Source of the DNA: Mucilaginibacter sp.
GTDB taxonomy: Bacteria > Bacteroidota > Bacteroidia > Sphingobacteriales > Sphingobacteriaceae
Assembly: GCF_028288205.1 (NCBI RefSeq)
Contig: NZ_JAQBOD010000062.1
Location: forward strand, 124,001 to 188,000
DNA: 64,000 nucleotides
Direction: 5' to 3'
Shown: positions 35,184 through 44,189 of the stretch, piece by piece
Numbering within the stretch: position 1 is the first letter of the stretch
Layout: the number at the start of each line of letters is the position of its first letter
Program-made: the position numbers and the translations under genes
The notes under the pieces: model-generated
Databases searched by the model: none
Told to the model about the DNA's origin: nothing
The model's input: only the letters and a program-made list of their open reading frames with translations

Positions 35184-37322
35184 CTAATCCTGTACTAATG
35201 AAAAATCAATTTGCTTTTTAGTGAGATCGACGTTTTTTACACGTATTTGCACCTCATCTCCCAGCTGATAAACCTTCTTTTTACGCTGACCGATAATGGC
35301 ATAATTTTTCTCGTCTAAAGTATAAAAATCATCAGAAATATCACGCAAACGAATCATGCCCTCGCATTTATTTTCAATTATTTCTACATACATGCCCCAT
35401 TCTGTAACGCCTGATATCACCCCGCTGTAAATATTACCTACCTGGTCTTTTAAAAACTCGGCCTGTTTGTATTTAACTGATGAGCGTTCGGCATCAGCAG
35501 CTTTTTTCTCCATTTGCGATGCATACTGACACATTTTTTCATAATGATCTGCATTAACCGACTGGCCGCCATCTAAATAATGCTGCAATAACCTATGCAC
35601 CATCACATCCGGATAACGGCGAATGGGAGAGGTGAAGTGTGTATAATGATCAAACGCCAAACCGTAATGGCTACTGGTTTTGGTGGTATAAATAGCTTTC
35701 GCCATTGACCGTATAGCCAGGTGAGTTAATACATTTTGTTCTTTTTTGCCTTCTACGTCCTCCATCAAAAAATTAAGAGATTTAGCCGTTTCTTTATCAG
35801 ATTTAGTATTGATCTTATATCCAAACCTGGCGGCAAACAGCGCAAAATTGGCTAATGATTCGGGTTTAGGCGAATCATGGGCACGGTATACAAAGGTGTA
35901 TTTATTTTTGCCTTTGCCTTTATTGCTTACAAATTCGGCAACCTTACGATTAGCCAATAGCATAAAATCCTCTATTAGCTTATGTGCATCCTTACGTTCT
36001 TTTACATATACGCCGGTTGGTTTGCCTTTTTCATCCAGCATGAATTTCACTTCGGTAGTTTCAAAACTAATGGCGCCGTTTTTAAATTTACGGTCGCGCA
36101 GTATATAAGCCAGCTCATTTAATTTTAATATTTCGCTGGTATAATCTCCTTGCTTGGTTTCTATAACTTCCTGCACTTCTTCATAGGTGAAGCGCCTGTT
36201 GGAGTGGATAACCGTTTTACCAAACCATTCGTTAACAATATGCGCCTGCTCATCCAGCTCAAATACGGCTGCAAAGCAAAGTTTATCTTCATTAGGGCGC
36301 AAAGAGCATAGTCCATTTGATAAGCGCTCAGGGAGCATAGGAATAACTCTGTCGACCAAATAAACCGAGGTTCCGCGGTCAAAGGCTTCTTTATCTAAGG
36401 CAGAATCCGGTATAATATAGTGCGACACGTCTGCTATATGTACGCCAACTTCATAGTTGCCATTTTCTAAAATTTTAAATGATAGGGCATCATCAAAATC
36501 CTTTGCATCAAAAGGGTCAATAGTAAATGTAATAACCTCCCTGAAATCGCGTCTTTTTGCTGTTTCCTGCGATGTTATATCTGCTGATATCGCTTCGGCA
36601 CCATGTTCAACCTCGGCAGGAAAAGATAAAGGAAAACCATATTCCGCCAGGATAGCGTTCATTTCGGTATCATTCTCGCCCTGTGTGCCTAAAATGTGTT
36701 TAATGCGGCCAACCGGGTTTTTAGCCTGTGCGGGCCAATCGGTAATTTCAGCAACTGCTTTAATACCATTCTTTGCCCCGTTAAGCTCGCTCATCGGGAT
36801 AAAGATATCATGCATCATTTTGCGGTCATCAGGAATGAAAAAGGCAAAACGTTCTGATAGTTTAACTATACCTGTAAATTCCATTTTAGCGCGCTGCAAT
36901 ATTTCTATTACCTCGCCTTCCTGGCGTTTGCCCTTACTTTTAGCATATACATAAACTTTAACACGGTCGCCGTTTAGGGCGTTACGTAGTTTACGCGGGG
37001 CTACAAAAATGTCGGTCTCATCCGGGTCATCGGTAACGATGAAGGCCGAGCCATCATTGGTAAGGTCAACCTTACCTTCAATAAATGTTTTTAATTCTAA
37101 TAACTGGAATTTTCCGGGAGAAACTTCTTTTAAAACCTGTTTAAAGGTTTCTTCCTTTAAAATATCATATATGGTGTTTTTTGCATCAGGATCGCGCACA
37201 TTTAGTTTAGCCGAAACCTGTTTGTAGTTTAGTGGGGTATTGGCATTCTGTTCAAATATATCAAGAACCATTTGCGTTAGCACCTGGTCTATTGTAGAGC
37301 TTTTTTTCTTTTTGTTAGACAT
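35184..37322 (-). CDS. rnr: Ribonuclease R (RNB family exoribonuclease)
   Basis: A 712-residue 3'-to-5' exoribonuclease that degrades structured RNA. Cold-shock domains lie at about 60-220, the RNB catalytic domain about 255-585 (TIDPFDAKDFDDALSF with the catalytic Asp cluster; HIADVSHYI; TSPIRRYPDVMVHRLL), and a C-terminal S1 domain about 620-708. Length and motifs are standard. Transcription continues toward the prenyl synthase. An imperfect inverted repeat lies upstream at 37362-37415. Confidence 0.95.
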   Translation of the reverse strand: MSNKKKKSSTIDQVLTQMVLDIFEQNANTPLNYKQVSAKLNVRDPDAKNTIYDILKEETFKQVLKEVSPGKFQLLELKTFIEGKVDLTNDGSAFIVTDDPDETDIFVAPRKLRNALNGDRVKVYVYAKSKGKRQEGEVIEILQRAKMEFTGIVKLSERFAFFIPDDRKMMHDIFIPMSELNGAKNGIKAVAEITDWPAQAKNPVGRIKHILGTQGENDTEMNAILAEYGFPLSFPAEVEHGAEAISADITSQETAKRRDFREVITFTIDPFDAKDFDDALSFKILENGNYEVGVHIADVSHYIIPDSALDKEAFDRGTSVYLVDRVIPMLPERLSNGLCSLRPNEDKLCFAAVFELDEQAHIVNEWFGKTVIHSNRRFTYEEVQEVIETKQGDYTSEILKLNELAYILRDRKFKNGAISFETTEVKFMLDEKGKPTGVYVKERKDAHKLIEDFMLLANRKVAEFVSNKGKGKNKYTFVYRAHDSPKPESLANFALFAARFGYKINTKSDKETAKSLNFLMEDVEGKKEQNVLTHLAIRSMAKAIYTTKTSSHYGLAFDHYTHFTSPIRRYPDVMVHRLLQHYLDGGQSVNADHYEKMCQYASQMEKKAADAERSSVKYKQAEFLKDQVGNIYSGVISGVTEWGMYVEIIENKCEGMIRLRDISDDFYTLDEKNYAIIGQRKKKVYQLGDEVQIRVKNVDLTKKQIDFSLVQD

Positions 37323-37361
37323 AGATAGTATTAAGTATTATGTAAAGATACGGAAAAGATG

Positions 37362-37415
37362 AATGCGGAAGTCGGAATGCCGATTGCGGAAGTTTATAAT
37401 TCCGACTTTCGCATT
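37362..37415. repeat. Inverted repeat between rnr and the ABC ATPase gene
   Basis: Arms 37362-37378 and 37399-37415 pair over 16 of 17 bases (AATGCGGAAGTCGGAAT and near-complement). The right arm covers the ABC gene's stop codon. It may be the transcript end hairpin or a further intergenic repeat. Confidence 0.6.
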
Positions 37416-39105
37416 AAATCTCTGCGATTGAATTAATCAGTCTTTTGGTATACTCTTCTTTTGGATGATAATAAATCTCATCAGGATCGCCAATTTCAAC
37501 TATTTGGCCTTTATTCATTACCATCATGCGGTCTGAGATATGTTTAATAACTGATAGATCATGCGAGATGAAAATATAGGTCAAATTAAATTCTTGCTGC
37601 AATTCACGTATAAGGTTTAATACTTGTGCCTGTACAGAAACATCCAGCGCCGATACAGACTCATCGCAGATAATAAATTTAGGTTGCAGGGCCAGCGCCC
37701 TGGCTATTACTATCCGTTGCCGTTGGCCACCCGAAAACTCATGCGGATAACGGTTAAAATGTTCAGGCAGCAGGTTTACACGCTGTAATAGTTCTAATAC
37801 TTTTTTCTTGCGTTGAGTGTCGTTATCGTAAAAATTATGTACTTGCAGAGGCTCCATAATTGACTCGCCCACAGTTAAGCGCGGGTTGAGTGAGGAATAA
37901 GGGTCCTGGAAAATGATTTGAATATCGCGGCGCATCCGGCGCATATCATTTTTGTTTAGGCTGCGCAGATCAGTATCCTCAAAATTTATGTTGCCTGATG
38001 TTGGTTCTATCAATCGCAAAACACTTCGGCCCAGGGTGGTTTTTCCGCAGCCTGATTCGCCAACTAAACCCAATGTCTCGCCGGGATAAACATCAAAGCT
38101 TACTTTGTTTACTGCCTTTACCATGTTTTTTGACTGACCGAATATCCCCGAACTAACGGGGAACCAGGTACTCAAATCATTTATCTTTAATAGGGGTTGC
38201 TGGCTGTATAGTTTCTTTTTACGTTCTGTTATTTCTTTTTTGGGATAGGTGTATTTGTCGCGTATTTGTTCAATAGTTGCACTGCCACTCATAAAATCGG
38301 CAATTACAGGCAGCTTTTTAAGGTGGTATTTAACTGATGGCCGGCAAGCTAACAAGCCTTTGGTATAAGGATGCTGCGGGTTTTTAAATAAGGTTTTTAC
38401 CTGCGCATCCTCAACAACTTTGCCTTTGTACATTACTAAAACACGGTCGGCTATTTCACTAACCACGCCCAGATCATGCGATATAAATATCAGGCTCATG
38501 CCACGTTCGGCCTTTAGTTTTTTTAACAGGTCGATGATGGTTTTTTGTACAGTTACATCAAGGGCGGTAGTGGGCTCATCTGCAATTAGTATTTCGGGGT
38601 TACAGGATAGTGCCATAGCTATCAGTACCCGTTGCTTTTGTCCGCCTGATAGTTGGTGCGGGTAACTATCAAATATCGCTTCAGGGCGGGGGAGTTGCAC
38701 CTCTTCAAACAGTTTTATTGTTTGAGCCTTTGCTTTGGCTTTAGTTGAGCCCAAATGCAGTTGTATAGCTTCGGTAACCTGGAAACCACAAGTTAACACC
38801 GGGTTAAGCGATGTCATCGGTTCCTGGAATATCATGGCCATTTTGTTGCCGCGGATGGCTCGCATTTCATCTTCAGGGAGTTCAAATAGATTAATGCCGC
38901 CTAAAGTTACCTGCCCGTTAACTACTGAATTACTCTTATCCAGTAAACGCATTAACGCAAGTGAGGTAACCGATTTACCCGAACCCGATTCGCCGACTAC
39001 GCCAATGGTTTCGCCTTTTGCAAGATTGAAATTGATGCCCTTTACCGCATCAAATAAACCATTTGGGGTTTTAAATTGAATAGTAAGGTTAGTTACGCTA
39101 AGCAT
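37414..39105 (-). CDS. Double ABC ATPase, oligopeptide/dipeptide type (DppD-DppF-like fusion)
   Basis: A 563-residue protein with two complete ABC modules. Module 1 has Walker A GESGSGKS (about 37-44), signature LSGGQKQR and Walker B ILIADEPT; module 2 (from about 295) has GESGCGKT, signature FSGGQRQR and ADESVSAL-like Walker B. The insert with conserved [17 protein letters not shown] is typical of oligopeptide ATPases. It powers a peptide or nickel-type importer or efflux system; no permease is adjacent. Two bases separate it from the exonuclease gene. Confidence 0.9.
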   Translation of the reverse strand: MLSVTNLTIQFKTPNGLFDAVKGINFNLAKGETIGVVGESGSGKSVTSLALMRLLDKSNSVVNGQVTLGGINLFELPEDEMRAIRGNKMAMIFQEPMTSLNPVLTCGFQVTEAIQLHLGSTKAKAKAQTIKLFEEVQLPRPEAIFDSYPHQLSGGQKQRVLIAMALSCNPEILIADEPTTALDVTVQKTIIDLLKKLKAERGMSLIFISHDLGVVSEIADRVLVMYKGKVVEDAQVKTLFKNPQHPYTKGLLACRPSVKYHLKKLPVIADFMSGSATIEQIRDKYTYPKKEITERKKKLYSQQPLLKINDLSTWFPVSSGIFGQSKNMVKAVNKVSFDVYPGETLGLVGESGCGKTTLGRSVLRLIEPTSGNINFEDTDLRSLNKNDMRRMRRDIQIIFQDPYSSLNPRLTVGESIMEPLQVHNFYDNDTQRKKKVLELLQRVNLLPEHFNRYPHEFSGGQRQRIVIARALALQPKFIICDESVSALDVSVQAQVLNLIRELQQEFNLTYIFISHDLSVIKHISDRMMVMNKGQIVEIGDPDEIYYHPKEEYTKRLINSIAEI

Positions 39106-39106
39106 A

Positions 39107-39817
39107 TTACCCTACTATGGTGATGTTGTCATCTGCTATTAATTCTTCGCCGCGATAGCGCCTGAGCAGTTGGGCCGTTGCTACTACATCTTTCTGGCAA
39201 TAGGTACAAATGCGTTCCAGTTGGTTCTCTTTCCAGTAAACCGAGCCAACCATGCTGCCGTCAATATCATCTTTGGGGGTTGGTATGTTAAATATAGCGG
39301 TAAGCAGGTTTAATGAGGTATAACTTTTATAATCGCCAAACTTCCATAGTTCCATAGTGTCGAGGTGATTAATCTCCCAGGGCTTTTTACCGGCTATTTC
39401 TAATTGCATGGGTAGTTTAAGGCCGTTTACCAACATGCGGCGGCAGATGTACGGAAAATCAAACTCCTTACCATTGTGCGCAACCAATACCAGGCTTGCG
39501 GGCTGACCGGATAACATATTAGAAAACCTTTCCAGCAATTCCTTCTCATCATGCCCTGCGAATGATTTTATGCGCATGCCGGGATGGTTTTTGCCACCCG
39601 TAAATACGCCTGCCGAAATGCAGATGATCTTACCAAACTCGGCCCAGATGCCGGCGCGCTCGTAAAATGTTTCGGCGGTTTCTTCTTTGCGTTGATTTTG
39701 GGTTTTTAGGTCCCAGAGTTTTTTGAAATGGTCGGGCAGTTCATCGTGCGTGCTGTATTGGGGCACCGTTTCAATGTCTAACACCAGTAAATTACTCAGA
39801 TCGTACTGTTCAAGCAT
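39107..39817 (-). CDS. PolB-type 3'-5' exonuclease (PF10108)
   Basis: A 236-residue RNase H-like nuclease. The Exo I motif is VLDIET with Asp14 and Glu16, Exo II is HNGKEFDFPYI, and Exo III is YCQKDVVATAQLL with its conserved Asp. This matches the free-standing predicted exonuclease related to the PolB domain, which probably trims or repairs DNA. It is the first gene of a minus-strand unit with the ABC ATPase. A gene-poor region with repeats lies upstream. Confidence 0.85.
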   Translation of the reverse strand: MLEQYDLSNLLVLDIETVPQYSTHDELPDHFKKLWDLKTQNQRKEETAETFYERAGIWAEFGKIICISAGVFTGGKNHPGMRIKSFAGHDEKELLERFSNMLSGQPASLVLVAHNGKEFDFPYICRRMLVNGLKLPMQLEIAGKKPWEINHLDTMELWKFGDYKSYTSLNLLTAIFNIPTPKDDIDGSMVGSVYWKENQLERICTYCQKDVVATAQLLRRYRGEELIADDNITIVG

Positions 39818-39844
39818 CCGGATAGATAATTATAGCACAGCCAA

Positions 39845-39905
39845 TATAATGATTGAGCGCGAACAATTAAACTAATATAAATCTACTGACAGCAGTCTGA
39901 CAGTA
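39845..39905. repeat. Imperfect direct repeat, left copy
   Basis: Blocks TATAATGATTGA (39845-39856) and AAATCTACTGACAG (39879-39892) recur at 40601 and 40635 with the same 34-bp spacing, followed by TGACNGTA in both. Confidence 0.7.
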
Positions 39906-39942
39906 TGGATATTTAAATCCAACTGCTTAATTCGACACAAAA

Positions 39943-40141
39943 GTGTTTCACAAAAATATGAAACAGATGAAACACTATTTTATGTTAACCTATTGATATA
40001 TAGCAATTTGACAAAATGAGTGAAACACTTTGAAACAGTACAAATACTTTAGGTAAAGTAGTATAAGTATCTTATAATTAGAATATTATGCTATTTTATA
40101 GATTTTTGCAGATATGGAGTGAAACACCTGATGTGAAACAC
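39943..40141. repeat. Cluster of seven TGAAACA(C/G) octamers
   Basis: Copies: 39943-39950 (minus orientation), 39959-39966 (G variant), 39968-39975, 40021-40028, 40031-40038 (G variant), 40120-40127, 40134-40141. Six lie in three pairs with 9, 10 and 14 bp period. They are in an AT-rich, gene-free stretch. They could be binding sites for one regulator. Confidence 0.6.
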
Positions 40142-40303
40142 TTTGTATTTCAAAGTATATAGGTAAAAAAATAAAATTTTGCTTCGTTAGCAAAAACGGC
40201 TTAATAGACAAAGCTGTTTCTTCGCAGAAAATCAACCGATAACATAAAAAAAGTAGCGGTATGTCGCTTTTAACATTTCTTAACATTGATCTTTTCCAGA
40301 TTT

Positions 40304-40415
40304 GGGCTGTATCAAAATAAAAATTTAACGCAGAGACCGCAAAGGAGACACAAAGAGCATAAAGGCCAATTATTATTTTGTTGCTATTTACTGTTGAAGG
40401 CTTTTGATACAGTCT
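40304..40415. mobile_element. MITE-like element with terminal inverted repeats
   Basis: Left end GGGCTGTATCAAAA (40304-40317) and right end TTTTGATACAGTCT (40402-40415) share an 11-bp perfect terminal inverted core. The 84-bp interior is non-coding and contains TTAACGCAGAGACCGCAAAG, a type of sequence often found dispersed in bacterial genomes. No clear target-site duplication is seen. It lies inside the direct-repeat-bounded interval. Confidence 0.55.
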
Positions 40416-40452
40416 GTAAATATATTAAGGAACAGCAATACTGAATGCTGAA

Positions 40453-40542
40453 ATGTTGGTTATGAAAAAGATATTTTATACTATATTGGGAATGATGATT
40501 TTAATAATCGGACTCGTATTGATTCGCTTTAAAGATGATTAG
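40453..40542 (+). CDS. Possible 29-residue hydrophobic peptide
   Basis: ATG at 40453 opens MLVMKKIFYTILGMMILIIG and continues LVLIRFKDD to a TAG stop. It is one transmembrane helix with a charged tail, the shape of small membrane proteins and type I toxins. It has no visible promoter box and lies between repeats, so it could be chance. Not recognised as any family. Confidence 0.25.
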   Translation: MLVMKKIFYTILGMMILIIGLVLIRFKDD

Positions 40543-40600
40543 CGCATTTTGCTGTATAATTCAGGGACAAGTGAATTTATATGCTCTTTTTGAGCATTGG

Positions 40601-40660
40601 TATAATGATTGAAGCAAAAAGAATAGAGATTATTAAATCTACTGACAGATATTGACGGTA
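40601..40660. repeat. Imperfect direct repeat, right copy
   Basis: Matches 39845-39905 in TATAATGATTGA (40601-40612), AAATCTACTGACAG (40635-40648) and a nearby TGACNGTA. The two copies bracket about 700 bp with the octamers, the MITE-like element and the tiny peptide. Confidence 0.7.
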
Positions 40661-40696
40661 CTGTTGGTAATACTTATCAAAATTCTGTTCAAACGA

Positions 40697-40921
40697 CTAC
40701 TTATCTAATTCATCTAATAATTCAGCAATTGGCCTAATTAAGTAGGAATTTTTTTCTAAGTCAGCAAGATGCGCGTCTATGAGTTCTTTATGCCATTGAG
40801 GTAATTTCGCCTCTAAATGATCTATGTCTGGGTATTTGCTTTTTATTATTTCCCATTCTTTGATAAGTAGTTGGACTGCAGTAATCTGTCCCTTTTCATC
40901 AGAAAGATATTGTACGCTCAT
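40697..40921 (-). CDS. Antitoxin-like protein, orphan
   Basis: A 74-residue protein that begins MSVQYLSDEKGQITAVQLLI and reads on as an amphipathic helical protein with acidic character. This start resembles Bacteroidota type II antitoxins that precede a RelE/ParE-like toxin (from memory). No toxin gene follows in the next 250 bp on the minus strand, where only repeats lie. It may be the survivor of a lost toxin-antitoxin pair. Family call tentative. Confidence 0.5.
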   Translation of the reverse strand: MSVQYLSDEKGQITAVQLLIKEWEIIKSKYPDIDHLEAKLPQWHKELIDAHLADLEKNSYLIRPIAELLDELDK

Positions 40922-41418
40922 ACTATCAATTTTAAATAATTATTATTAAACCGCCAAGAGAGGGATATTTTAATTGAAAAATAAAGCTCGATAATTTGAT
41001 AGTGGAGAAATATCCAATTTTTTTAAGTATACTTCTATATTTCTACTTTGTTATAGATTAAGCAGTTAACGCAGTGTAAAACGATTCTACCCTAATATTC
41101 AAATTTTATTTTATTTAATAATGCAAATAAAATGCAATATCCAGCTATTAACAACGTATTAATACATACAAAAAAGTTGTTAAAAGTCAAATTTTAAAAG
41201 TCAAACATCGTAATACCCACAAAAAAAAATGTCATAAACTTAACTTAAAGTTATAGATATGTACTACTCTTTATAATATCAGCCTATCTGCTGTAATTTC
41301 ATAATTTTCTTTTTTATCAAAGCCGGGTTACCGGCGTTTTAAACATGCCTGCTATTTTAGGGTATGCGCCACGTATGAATTAACAATAAATTTTTAACAT
41401 ATATTAATCTTCAAATTA
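40922..41418. other. Gene-poor AT-rich region
   Basis: No coding frame of note in 497 bp. It has a 12-bp direct repeat TTAAAAGTCAAA at 41180-41191 and 41194-41205, and a small GCCGG-GTTA-CCGGC hairpin (41322-41335) followed by GTTTT. Confidence 0.5.
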
Positions 41419-41931
41419 ATGGAAACACAAACAATGAAAGCAACAAATTTAAAGCTCAAGGAGTTTTTTGTTAACCAGTTAAGAGATATTTATTGGGCAG
41501 AAAAGAAGTTGTTCAGCGCGCTACCTAAGTTACAGGAAGCAGCGACTACGCCGGAATTGAAAGACGCTTTCGGTCAAAACCGAAACCAGGCACAAACCCA
41601 TGTCGACCGGCTTGAGCAGGTTTTTGGCATGGTCAATGAAAAAGTTAACTCCGGTAAGTGCCCGGCAATCGCCGATATTGTGGAAGAGGGCGTAGATATG
41701 ATTGGAGAAACTAACAAAGGCTCTGTACAACGGGATACGGGACTCATATTCGCCGGTAAAAAAGCCGAGCATTATAAAATAGCTACTTATGATGCGATGG
41801 TTAACCTGGCTAATAACATGGGTTACCGTCAGGCAGCTGATATTTTAGGTGAGACATTGGCGGATGACAAGGCAGCCGATGCCCTGCTGACCCGGATCGC
41901 TGAAAAAAATATCAATTACAAATTAAATTAA
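41419..41931 (+). CDS. Ferritin-like DUF892 (YciE/YciF) stress protein
   Basis: A 170-residue four-helix bundle protein with the DUF892 start KLKEFFVNQLRDIYWAEKKL and EHYKIATYDAMVNLANNMG in the third helix (parts quoted); the repeated Glu/His pattern of ferritin-like metal sites is visible. Such proteins are induced by stress in many bacteria; the precise role is unknown. It is isolated, downstream of a gene-poor patch, and ends at a strong terminator. Confidence 0.85.
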   Translation: METQTMKATNLKLKEFFVNQLRDIYWAEKKLFSALPKLQEAATTPELKDAFGQNRNQAQTHVDRLEQVFGMVNEKVNSGKCPAIADIVEEGVDMIGETNKGSVQRDTGLIFAGKKAEHYKIATYDAMVNLANNMGYRQAADILGETLADDKAADALLTRIAEKNINYKLN

Positions 41932-41970
41932 GGTAAAATAACCTTATTTTATTTCCTGATTAAATCGGGT

Positions 41971-42001
41971 AAGCCAGTATCCTGTAAGGATACTGGCTTT
42001 T
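41971..42001 (+). terminator. Terminator after the DUF892 gene
   Basis: Arms 41971-41983 and 41987-41999 pair perfectly over 13 bp (AAGCCAGTATCCT and complement) with a three-base loop and a trailing T run. Confidence 0.88.
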
Positions 42002-42061
42002 CACATTAGTCTTAATGTGCCATCATTTTTAAAAATGCGCCGTAGGTGTCGGGGGAAAGGT

Positions 42062-43456
42062 TTACGTAGTATACCCCAATATCTTCAACACCTGCTTACT
42101 ATTCTGCTCCTCGCCAAATACCTCGAAGTTAAATGTCTCATCGCGGTTGCGGCGGATAATAACATGCTTGGGCGATGGCAACAGGCAGTGGTGTATGCCG
42201 CCGTATCCGCTTAAAACTTCCTGGTAGGCGCCGGTATTAAAAAAGCCCAGGTATTGCACCTTACGGGTCTTAGGCATAAATACGCTATTCATGTGCGCTT
42301 CCTGATTGTAATAGTCCTGCCCGTCGCAGGTTATACCGCCCAGGTTAACACGTTCGTATTCAGAGTCCCAGTTGTTAACAGGTAGCAGGATGTATTTTTG
42401 GTTCAGTGCCCAAACATCGGGCAGGTTGGTTATGAACGAGCCATCCAGCATTAGCCATTTTTCGCGGTCATTTTGTTGTTTACGGCCCAATACCTTGTAT
42501 AATATGCCCGAAGCTTCGGCAACGGTATATTTACCAAATTCGGTAATAATATCAGGTTCTTCAGTATCGTTATCGGCACAGATCTCCTTTATGCGGCTCA
42601 CAATTTCATTGATCATGTATTCATAATCAAAATCAAAAACCAACGAATCTTTAAATGGCATACCCCCGCCAATATCCAATGTATCTAAAGCCGGGTTTAT
42701 TTTTTTGAATTTGCAATAAAGCGTAACATACTTCTCTAACTCGTTCCAGTAATACGGTGTATCAGATATACCCGAATTGATAAAGAAATGCAGCAGCTTA
42801 ACCTGGAAATTGGGGTTCTTCTCTATCTTATTATAATAAAAATCAATAATATCCTCCATACGCACACCTAAACGCGAGGTATAAAATTGCGAATCGGGCT
42901 GCTCTTCAGCAGCTATACGGATACCCAGGTTGCATGGGGTAGGCATTTCCACCTCATCATCATACAGGTTAAATTCTTCTTTATTATCCAATACCGGGAT
43001 GATGTTTTTAAAGCCATCATGCAGCATATCAATAATATATTGCTTGTACTGGAAAGTTTTAAAACCGTTACATATTACAGTAACATCTTTACTTAGCGCG
43101 CCTTTTTTCTCTAACGCGTCAATCATCGGCATATCAAATGCTGATGATGTTTCCAGGTGAATTTCGTTTTTAAGCGCTTCTTCAACAATATGCTTAAAGT
43201 GCGAGCTTTTGGTGCAATAGCAATATTTATAGCTTCCGCGATAATTATTTTTTATTATAGCCTGTTGAAACAGCAGCTTAGCCTGTTGTATTTTTTTGGT
43301 GATTATAGGCAGGTAAGTAAAACGCAAGGGGGTGCCATACGTTTCTATCATCTCCATTAAATTAAGATCATGGAAATATAATTCATCATCAATGATCTCG
43401 AATCCTTCCTGTGGGAAGCCTACACTCAAGTCAAGAAATTCCTGGTAACTCTGCAT
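42062..43456 (-). CDS. Arginine decarboxylase, PLP fold III (biosynthetic)
   Basis: A 464-residue enzyme of the alanine racemase-like fold that likely converts arginine to agmatine for polyamine synthesis. The PLP lysine is Lys83 in YCTKSSHF; the phosphate loop is GGGMPF (263-268); EFGK (306-309) replaces the usual EPGR; the active-site Cys377-Asp378 of CDGQD equals the dimer-face cysteine of relatives. It is shorter than E. coli SpeA and matches the Bacteroidota form. Downstream on the same strand side lie CtlX and arginine deiminase. Substrate call is inferred. Confidence 0.8.
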   Translation of the reverse strand: MQSYQEFLDLSVGFPQEGFEIIDDELYFHDLNLMEMIETYGTPLRFTYLPIITKKIQQAKLLFQQAIIKNNYRGSYKYCYCTKSSHFKHIVEEALKNEIHLETSSAFDMPMIDALEKKGALSKDVTVICNGFKTFQYKQYIIDMLHDGFKNIIPVLDNKEEFNLYDDEVEMPTPCNLGIRIAAEEQPDSQFYTSRLGVRMEDIIDFYYNKIEKNPNFQVKLLHFFINSGISDTPYYWNELEKYVTLYCKFKKINPALDTLDIGGGMPFKDSLVFDFDYEYMINEIVSRIKEICADNDTEEPDIITEFGKYTVAEASGILYKVLGRKQQNDREKWLMLDGSFITNLPDVWALNQKYILLPVNNWDSEYERVNLGGITCDGQDYYNQEAHMNSVFMPKTRKVQYLGFFNTGAYQEVLSGYGGIHHCLLPSPKHVIIRRNRDETFNFEVFGEEQNSKQVLKILGYTT

Positions 43457-43575
43457 TAATTAAATTTTTGGCAAAAATGTGATTTTAAAACGGAATAAAG
43501 CGCTATTTGTTAGTGGAAATTTTATAGTTGAATTGTAATTTGTTTAGTTCCAATTGTTTTTGCCGAAAAAAGATT

Positions 43576-43827
43576 GTCATTGCGAGGAGGAACGACGAAG
43601 CAATCGCTGACTATGTATCGTCTGCTTAGCTTCCTTGCGATTGCCACGCTACGCTCGCAAGGACAAGAAAACGGGGAGGAACGACGAAGCAATTGCTGAC
43701 TATGTATCGTCTGCTTAGCTTCCTTGCGATCGCCACGCTACGCTCGCAAAGACGAAGCAATCGCTGCTGACTTTGCATCGCTTGCTTAACTTCCTTGCGG
43801 TTGTCCGCGTTACGCTCAAAATGGCAA
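43576..43827. repeat. Tandem palindromic repeats (three copies)
   Basis: Three tandem copies of a unit GACGAAGCAATCGCTGACTA...CGATTGCCACGCTACGCTCGC start at 43594, 43683 and 43751 (spacing 89 and 68 bp). TTGTCATTGCGAG at the left pairs with CTCGCAAGGACAA at the right of copy one (12 of 13), and GCAATCGC with GCGATTGC internally. The third copy is diverged. It directly precedes the GIY-YIG gene. Confidence 0.8.
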
Positions 43828-43846
43828 GAATTATTTATTATTGTAT

Positions 43847-44146
43847 ATGTATAAAATGCATCTATATTATGTTTACATGGTTACCAATAAAGGAAACACA
43901 GTAATTTATATTGGCGTTACTAATGATGTTCGACGTAGAATTTGGGATCATAAACAAGGAGTAAACAATGGCTTTACAAAACGATACGGATGTAATAAAT
44001 TAATTTACTACGAAGAATTTCAATGGATACAAGATGCTATTGCCCGGGAAAAGCAGCTAAAAGCTGGTTCAAGACAAAAGAAGGTTGATTTAATAAATTT
44101 TGAAAATCCTGAATGGTCAGATTTGAGTGAAGGATGGTATGATTAA
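43847..44146 (+). CDS. GIY-YIG nuclease domain protein
   Basis: About 99 residues, a single-domain GIY-YIG protein (PF01541). YYVYMVTNKGNTVIYIGVTN holds the GIY (YVY) and YIG strands; Arg in RRRIWDHK and Glu in AREKQLK fit the catalytic Arg and Glu, so it should be an active nuclease. ATG at 43847 was chosen; ATG at 43856 is equally possible and TTG at 43841 less so. The gene is flanked on both sides by copies of one repeat family. Small members of this family have unknown targets. Confidence 0.85.
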   Translation: MYKMHLYYVYMVTNKGNTVIYIGVTNDVRRRIWDHKQGVNNGFTKRYGCNKLIYYEEFQWIQDAIAREKQLKAGSRQKKVDLINFENPEWSDLSEGWYD

Positions 44147-44189
44147 ATAAATACTTGCCGGGATTGAGGGGACGCCTAACACGAATTAA

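Noticed and set aside
36457-36954. 165-residue plus-strand frame
   Set aside because: Antisense to the RNase R catalytic domain; no support.
40086-40286. 66-residue minus-strand frame near the octamer repeats
   Set aside because: Low-complexity hydrophobic sequence across repeats, no signal or family features, no promoter; treated as chance.
43576-43827. CRISPR array
   Set aside because: The tandem units are 68-89 bp and conserved across their length; there are no short repeats with unique spacers and no cas genes.
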